From: Cyanobacteria bacterium UBA3301
GTDB lineage: Bacteria > Cyanobacteriota > Vampirovibrionia > Gastranaerophilales > Gastranaerophilaceae
Direction of reading: 5' to 3'
Assembly (NCBI GenBank): GCA_002361485.1
Contig: DESZ01000006.1
Coordinates: 62,001-126,000, forward strand
DNA length: 64,000 nt
In this document: one piece after another, positions 59,500-64,000 of the stretch
Layout of the letters: each line of letters opens with the position of its first letter
Position numbering within the stretch: position 1 is the stretch's first letter
The notes under the pieces: model-generated
What the model was told of the DNA's origin: nothing
Databases searched by the model: none
What the model saw: only the letters and a program-made list of their open reading frames with translations
Program-made: the position numbers and the translations under genes

Positions 59500-59695
59500 C
59501 AGTTTGACAGAGATGGTTAGTTTGATAATTTTTTGTAAAGTTCGCTCGTTGTAGGGCTTTTGGCGGTCGGAAGTTGTTTAATTATGGAAATATCAAACTA
59601 ATCTTTCTTGCACTTTATCTGCATTTTAACTGCTAGTACTTTCACTTTATTTTCAATACTTTTCGGCAGTTTGATAGTTTACGGTTAGTTTGATA
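59500..59695. repeat. Five iteron-like AGTTTGAtA repeats
   Basis: In the 411-base gap 59312-59722 the unit AGTTTGA(T/C)A occurs five times: CAGTTTGACAG (59500), GGTTAGTTTGATAA (59515), its reverse complement TATCAAACTAATC (59591), CAGTTTGATAG (59667) and GGTTAGTTTGATA (59683). They form two classes (CAGTTTGAyAG and rGTTAGTTTGATA). This layout resembles replication iterons or multiple operator sites. No gene is visible in the gap. Confidence 0.55.
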
Positions 59696-59722
59696 TTTTA
59701 CGGCGATGTGATGATAAAAAAA

Positions 59723-59932
59723 TCATTTTTCATTATCAATAAAAAATGCATTTAATAAATCTGCGTTATCTCTTAAACTTTTAATAACCGGTGCGAGGTT
59801 GTAACATTCCTCAATTTCAGGTTGATTTGCAACAAAATAATCAATAACGACTACTATGTTATAAATATTCTCTGCCCATTTGCTAATCTGCTTAAATTCT
59901 TTATTTGTAATATTGTATCCTGCTTCTTCCAT
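59723..59932 (-). CDS. Small 69-aa acidic protein
   Basis: 69 aa, helical and acidic (MEEAGYNITNKEFKQISKWAENI at the start, cut to MEEAGYNITNKEF), with no membrane segment. GAGGGG lies in front of the ATG, supporting expression. It is the first frame after the repeat region. It may be an antitoxin-like or regulatory protein of the accessory region, but no family is recognised. Confidence 0.5.
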   Translation of the reverse strand: MEEAGYNITNKEFKQISKWAENIYNIVVVIDYFVANQPEIEECYNLAPVIKSLRDNADLLNAFFIDNEK

Positions 59933-60017
59933 AATCCCCTCCTAATATCAGGAAACACAATACATGAAAGGAATTAGAAAAGCGAAAAAACAGAAAAGAT
60001 TTTACAAAAGAACATAT

Positions 60018-60425
60018 TTAATTAACTGAGATAACACTCATTTGAGGCAAAATATTGTCTAAATAAGCGTAAGATTGAGGTGGAGTAAAATTATTATTTT
60101 CTATATACGGATCAATGGGTTCTTCAAAAATTTCATATTCTTTGATTTTAATAGCATACCCTTTTTCTTTCCCATCAAAGTATTTAAAAAAGTCACTCCT
60201 ACAGATGCCTGCGTATTTTTTGCAATTAGACCATAAGTTTTTAGGGGTATCTTCAATGATTTTGTCTATATATATTTTCCCAACAATTTGTTTTACTGGA
60301 GCCGAAGCATAAACCCATATTTCATCTGTTTCTTGCTTAAATATACTTTTACGAAATTCGTATAATTTTGCTCCGTCTTCTATTTCTTTTACATATTTTG
60401 GTTTAATTGATAATAAAACGCTCAT
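60018..60425 (-). CDS. ASCH-domain protein
   Basis: 135 aa, a single ASCH/PUA-like domain: LLSIKPKYVKEIEDGAKLYEFRK (cut: SIKPKYVKEIEDG and YEFRKSIF), then IWVYASAPVKQIVGKI and a Trp/Lys pair (LWSNCKKYAGI). The conserved Lys/Phe/Arg pattern is the domain's ligand site. ASCH domains are predicted RNA-binding, and some members are RNases or bind modified nucleosides. Its start overlaps the end of the PIN-GNAT-PUA gene by 23 bases, so it is probably its partner. The tail (NNNFTPPQSYAYL) is species-specific. Confidence 0.82.
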   Translation of the reverse strand: MSVLLSIKPKYVKEIEDGAKLYEFRKSIFKQETDEIWVYASAPVKQIVGKIYIDKIIEDTPKNLWSNCKKYAGICRSDFFKYFDGKEKGYAIKIKEYEIFEEPIDPYIENNNFTPPQSYAYLDNILPQMSVISVN

Positions 60426-61899
60426 CTATGTTTCCTGTTATAATTTTTTCGTAATCTTCGTTCTTTATCTCAGTAATTGTTTGAATTGGTCCCCCTACAA
60501 TTTGATTTTTGCATAATTCATCATAAGAAAAATCATTTTTTAGATGGAAGTTTTGGTTAAACAGTATTACAAGAACATCAGAACTACATAAATTTGAAAT
60601 ATCTTCAAATGTAAATACTGTTCGTTTAGCAATAAGTTTCATTATTTCGTTTGGATCTTTTTGTTTATAGTAAACAGATTCTACTGTACCAAGCGTAGTT
60701 ATACTCCTGATGTCATGAGTACGATAGAACAATAATATATCGTTAGGTTTAATTTTTGTAGTATTGGCATTACATATATATGCTTTTTTTATAGAATTGC
60801 CCTCGCTAGAAGTATCTCTAAATATACTCATTTGTTGAGTTGTGGGTACATAATCTGGAAATAATTTTTTATGAAATGCCGGTTGTATTGGAACAATATG
60901 CTTACTTACAGTTAAGTTAGAACAAAAACTTGGGTAGTATTTTTTATTCAAGTAAGTAATATCAGAATTATCATCCCTGTTGTTTTTTGCAACTCGCTTG
61001 ATGAATATTCCTTCACCTCTTGAATTTTCTCCGTATTTATAAAATCCAAATTTTTCAATTAGATATATTAAATAATCTTTTTCCTGACAAAAGTGTGTTA
61101 AATAAATATCTTCAATATTGTTTAAAATTGCATAATCAAATGCAATTTTTAAGAGTCGTTCCCCTAATTTCAAGCCACGAGCATTACTGGCAACTTTAAA
61201 TAAACACACTTTTAAAACTCGTTCAAATTTTAATGTTGGAATGCAATCAATAACTTCATTTGTTTCTATCTTTGGTATTAAAAGTGCATTTATTTTACCT
61301 TCATCACTTTTATAAGCATACACATCCCTATTAGCAACTTTCTTCCACCAACTTGGAAATTCTTCATATTCGGCTTTTAATGAATCGAAAATATCGTCAT
61401 TTAAATCAAAATTGTATGCTTTATCTTTAACAAAACTTTGAATTAATGCAATATCCGTTCGAGGATAAAACTGTTCAAATGTTGCTATAGCTTCATTTAT
61501 ACTAATAACTGTTTCTAATCCTAACAAATCAGCTTTGTTTAATAATGCTTGATCTTCAGTTATTAAGTAATCAACAATATTACGATACACACAATACAAT
61601 AGTTGATTATCAACGATATCGTTAGTATTTTGTGGTGTACCAATTGTTTTTATAAAGTTAATATCATTGTCATAAGTAGGGAAATCTTCTATAATAGCAT
61701 AAGAGGATATTTTCTTTACATTAATTTCCTGTCTTTCTTTATTTCCATCTTTTTTTATTTCTGCAACCGATAATGGGTGAACATGAACTGAACAGTTCTC
61801 TAGTCCATTCAGCAGGCTCATCAGTTTAGCTACATTATCAGGAATGACATGGTAATTTTCACGTAAAATCAAAATATTTGTATCAAGCAATATCCTCAT
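60403..61899 (-). CDS. PIN-GNAT-PUA/EVE-like fusion protein
   Basis: 498 aa from ATG 61899 (an in-frame start at 61935 adds a 12-residue leader). Residues 1-140 are a PIN nuclease domain: ILLDTNILIL with Asp6, then Glu47, Asp97 (also Asp94) and Asp116 (ITEDQALL) as the likely acidic quartet. Residues about 165-315 are a GNAT acetyltransferase (RGLKLGERLLK, CoA-binding loop; FGFYKYGENSRGEG). The C-terminal part (about 340-490) has a PUA/EVE-like fold signature (IKPNDILLFYRTHD, VGGPIQTITEI). All three relate to RNA. Toxin or defence role is inference. It lies on the AT-rich region after tRNA-Gly. Confidence 0.75.
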   Translation of the reverse strand: MRILLDTNILILRENYHVIPDNVAKLMSLLNGLENCSVHVHPLSVAEIKKDGNKERQEINVKKISSYAIIEDFPTYDNDINFIKTIGTPQNTNDIVDNQLLYCVYRNIVDYLITEDQALLNKADLLGLETVISINEAIATFEQFYPRTDIALIQSFVKDKAYNFDLNDDIFDSLKAEYEEFPSWWKKVANRDVYAYKSDEGKINALLIPKIETNEVIDCIPTLKFERVLKVCLFKVASNARGLKLGERLLKIAFDYAILNNIEDIYLTHFCQEKDYLIYLIEKFGFYKYGENSRGEGIFIKRVAKNNRDDNSDITYLNKKYYPSFCSNLTVSKHIVPIQPAFHKKLFPDYVPTTQQMSIFRDTSSEGNSIKKAYICNANTTKIKPNDILLFYRTHDIRSITTLGTVESVYYKQKDPNEIMKLIAKRTVFTFEDISNLCSSDVLVILFNQNFHLKNDFSYDELCKNQIVGGPIQTITEIKNEDYEKIITGNIDERFIIN

Positions 61900-61969
61900 A
61901 TTACTGATTTTATAGGTAAAATTAAGTCTAGTCAATATTTTAATACTTGAATAATTCTAGCAATTTTTA

Positions 61970-62000
61970 GTTTTTCGTTATTTATTATATAATTCATTGT
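61970..62000 (+). promoter_or_regulatory. Possible shared ORFan element (copy 7)
   Basis: GCAATTTTT at 61970-61978, then TTTATTATATAAT from about 61991, 21 bases after the first G. TATAAT alone may be the true signal, so this copy is less certain. It is 46 bases from the G to the ATG at 62016. Confidence 0.3.
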
Positions 62001-62015
62001 AAATAGTAGGAAATT

Positions 62016-64000
62016 ATGATTTATATTTTTGAACTGCAAAATCTTGTAAAAAATATTTATGATATTAAAGAATTCAAAATACTCTTTGATTTACTTACTT
62101 CTAAACAAAAAATTGAAAATATTGAATCATATAAGGTATTAAGTGAATTACTCATAGAAATTAATAAATTTGATTACCAAAGTACACAATCATTTAATGG
62201 CGGCATATTATTTAAATTAACAAATACTGAGTGGATTTATTTTAAACAAAAATATGACAAAAATTTTGTAGGTTATGTATGCTTAAAAAATATATATTAT
62301 TATTTTTCGATTGATATTATTATAATAATTGATCTAATAAAAAAACAAATCCCAAATATATCGTTTGAAGAACTAGAAAATATAAAAGAATTAATCGCAA
62401 TGGGAAATTCGATAAGTGATATTTGTTACAATTTAAAAATAAAAAAAGATACTGTACAGATAGTTAATTCAATTTACCACGAAGAAATTTTTAATAGATT
62501 AAAAGAAAAGTTTACAGATTTAGTTATAAAGAATACTAATAGAAAAGATATAATTAAACTCTTAAATCTTACTAATAAGAATTACCAAAGATTATTTAGA
62601 TTATGTGAGAATGATATTAATAAAAATACCTTTCAGGAATTAATAGATTATTACCCAAATGAGAAAATAAGATTAAAATGCCCATTTAAAAATGGTTTAA
62701 TAAATGGGAAAGTCTGTATATATGACACTAACGGAAAGTTATTCAAAGAAATTGATTTTATCGATGGGCAAATAAATGGACATATAAAAATATATGATAA
62801 CAAACGAAAAGACTATTCTATAAAGAAGGTTGCATCAAGTAACAAAATTTCTAATATACCTGTAATAGAAGATAGTAATATTACGGAAAAATATTTGTAT
62901 GAGAATGCATTAAAGCTATGTTGGGAAGTTTTGGAATTTATTCCAGATATATATAAAACTGAAGAAAATTGTATGATTGCTTTTGAGCAAAATGAGTTAG
63001 CATTAAAATATTTTCCCAGCAAGTATAGAACAAAAGAAATTTGTCAACAAGCAGTAGAACGAAACTTATTAGCTTTTAAAGATATTCCTAATAAATTTAA
63101 GACAAAAGAATTATCCGAATTATTTTTTGAGAAATATTCTAAAGAGTTAAAGCATATTCCGAATATATATCGAACAGAAGATATGTGTAACAAGGCATTT
63201 TTGGCAAATTATGATAATTTTAAACATATCCCAAATGAATATAAAACTTTTGAAATGTGTAAAAAAGCAGTTAGGAATAATGGTGAACTTATTGCCCAAG
63301 TTCCTAAAGAATTATTAAACGAAGAATTATGCCTTTTAGCTGTAAAACAGAATGGATTATCAATAAAATATATCCCAGATAATTATAAGCAACAAAATAT
63401 TATCGTAGAAGCAGTAAAACAAGATTATCATGCTATCTCATTAGTTACTTTGCAAAATGAAAATGATTTAGCAGTACTTATAAAAAACAATAAAGAAGTT
63501 TTTAAGCATTTGCCGCCACAAGTTAAAAATAAACATTTATGTTCAATTGCTTTACATCAAGATATCGAAAATATTCGGTATATACCAACGGAATTAATTG
63601 ATGAAGATATGTGTTTACATTTTCTTCGCAAAATTCAGAAGAAAAAGATTGTCGATAAGAAACAATTGATTAACACTATAAAAAACCGATTAAAAATTTT
63701 ACAAATAGGAATTGTCGAAGAAAAAAGACAACAAAATATAACTTCTAAATTTGCAAATACTCAATTTCCATCTCAACAACCGGAATCATATGATGATATA
63801 ATAAATAACTACAAATATAAAAACCAAACGGATTTAATAACAATTGAAAATTCTCACGATAAAATTTTTAATCTTACATTAATAAAAAATAACTTCGAGG
63901 CAATATATACCGATTTTGTTGGAAAAATTTCAAGTATTAATAAAAATTCTTCGAGCTTAAAAATAAAAACAAAGTATAAAAACATATATTATGTTTGGTC
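62016..64000 (+). CDS. Large DUF4116-like repeat protein, 3' part beyond window
   Basis: ATG 62016 behind TAGGA opens a frame that stays open to the window end (661 codons). Residues 1-110 are helical; 128-145 looks like a helix-turn-helix (GNSISDICYNLKIKKDTVQ). Residues 227-262 resemble MORN-type turns (NGKVCIYDTNGKLFKE, then GQINGHIKIYD). From about 290 to 540 there are about ten repeats of 24 residues with pattern Cys-x2-Ala-Val/Phe-x2-Asn...Ile-Pro-x3-Tyr-Lys-Thr-x-Glu-Met. This resembles DUF4116 repeats found in accessory and effector proteins. Strongly AT-rich. Function unknown. Confidence 0.65.
   Translation, partial: MIYIFELQNLVKNIYDIKEFKILFDLLTSKQKIENIESYKVLSELLIEINKFDYQSTQSFNGGILFKLTNTEWIYFKQKYDKNFVGYVCLKNIYYYFSIDIIIIIDLIKKQIPNISFEELENIKELIAMGNSISDICYNLKIKKDTVQIVNSIYHEEIFNRLKEKFTDLVIKNTNRKDIIKLLNLTNKNYQRLFRLCENDINKNTFQELIDYYPNEKIRLKCPFKNGLINGKVCIYDTNGKLFKEIDFIDGQINGHIKIYDNKRKDYSIKKVASSNKISNIPVIEDSNITEKYLYENALKLCWEVLEFIPDIYKTEENCMIAFEQNELALKYFPSKYRTKEICQQAVERNLLAFKDIPNKFKTKELSELFFEKYSKELKHIPNIYRTEDMCNKAFLANYDNFKHIPNEYKTFEMCKKAVRNNGELIAQVPKELLNEELCLLAVKQNGLSIKYIPDNYKQQNIIVEAVKQDYHAISLVTLQNENDLAVLIKNNKEVFKHLPPQVKNKHLCSIALHQDIENIRYIPTELIDEDMCLHFLRKIQKKKIVDKKQLINTIKNRLKILQIGIVEEKRQQNITSKFANTQFPSQQPESYDDIINNYKYKNQTDLITIENSHDKIFNLTLIKNNFEAIYTDFVGKISSINKNSSSLKIKTKYKNIYYVW

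Noticed and set aside
1..64000. CRISPR array or cas genes
   Set aside because: No regularly spaced direct repeats of 24-40 bp with unique spacers were seen, and no Cas-like protein.
1..64000. Insertion sequence or transposase
   Set aside because: No frame shows a DDE, HUH or serine recombinase pattern; the hairpin element is non-coding.

Overview
The window looks like a chromosomal segment of a gut-type non-photosynthetic cyanobacterial relative (Candidatus Melainabacteria / Vampirovibrionia, probably Gastranaerophilales). The basis is the low GC content, a diderm envelope (Kdo and heptose genes, O-antigen ligase, SLH-domain protein), a DUF4330 and a divergent-PAP2 protein of the kind found in cyanobacteria, and many lineage-specific ORFans. 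Several of these ORFans open with a short polar leader ending in a Phe-Gly or Phe-Lys-Gly motif. The taxon is an inference from gene content; no rRNA is present.

Layout. 1-7.2 kb (minus strand): a run from kdsD through kdsC, queD and uppP to two large membrane ORFans and a GH13 amylase-family gene cut by the window edge. 7.4-14.7 kb (plus): a 55-aa protein, a CHASE2-GGDEF diguanylate cyclase, a P-loop/TPR protein, rsmG, rsgA, a prenyl diphosphate synthase and a PAP2-like membrane protein, most of them overlapping. 14.8-24.7 kb: mainly ORFans (two glycine-zipper proteins, a Lys-Pro-repeat protein, small secreted proteins) together with udk, an SLH protein and a short SpoIID. 24.9-34.2 kb: a metal-exporter-like protein, O-antigen ligase, DUF4330, heptose kinase, cytidine deaminase, tsaE/tsaB, a second diguanylate cyclase, yebC and a phage-structural-like ORF. 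34.3-47.3 kb: uvrA, a DUF475 protein, a 543-bp hairpin-rich repeat element, folK, a flavoprotein, a GH57 glucan-branching enzyme, an orphan adenine-type DNA methyltransferase, an AMP-ligase and yjbQ. 47.6-59.1 kb: two ECF sigma/anti-sigma pairs (one followed by a Spy/CpxP-like protein), an HNH-like ORFan, an aminotransferase with an Lrp regulator, purA, and a pair of paralogous ORFans. 59.2 kb: tRNA-Gly(GCC). 59.3-64 kb: an AT-rich accessory region with integrase-arm-like and iteron-like repeats, a PIN-GNAT-PUA fusion overlapping an ASCH gene, and a large repeat protein that runs off the window.

Most notable. (1) Six unrelated ORFan genes, and perhaps a seventh, share one two-part upstream element: GCAAttttt, then about 13 AT-rich bases, then (c)TTTtATATA. 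It sits at nearly constant distance from the start codons and is unlike the sigma-70-type promoters elsewhere in the window, so it suggests a dedicated regulon. (2) The PIN-GNAT-PUA/ASCH two-gene module looks like an RNA-targeting toxin or defence system. (3) A 543-bp element with flanking direct repeats, subterminal inverted repeats and at least eight hairpins lies between a DUF475 gene and folK.

How the genes connect: kdsD/kdsC (Kdo), the heptose kinase and the O-antigen ligase make or assemble lipopolysaccharide; uppP recycles its lipid carrier and the prenyl synthase supplies precursors. GH13 and GH57 act on alpha-glucan storage. The two diguanylate cyclases feed c-di-GMP signalling. The sigma/anti-sigma/Spy cluster is likely an envelope-stress response.
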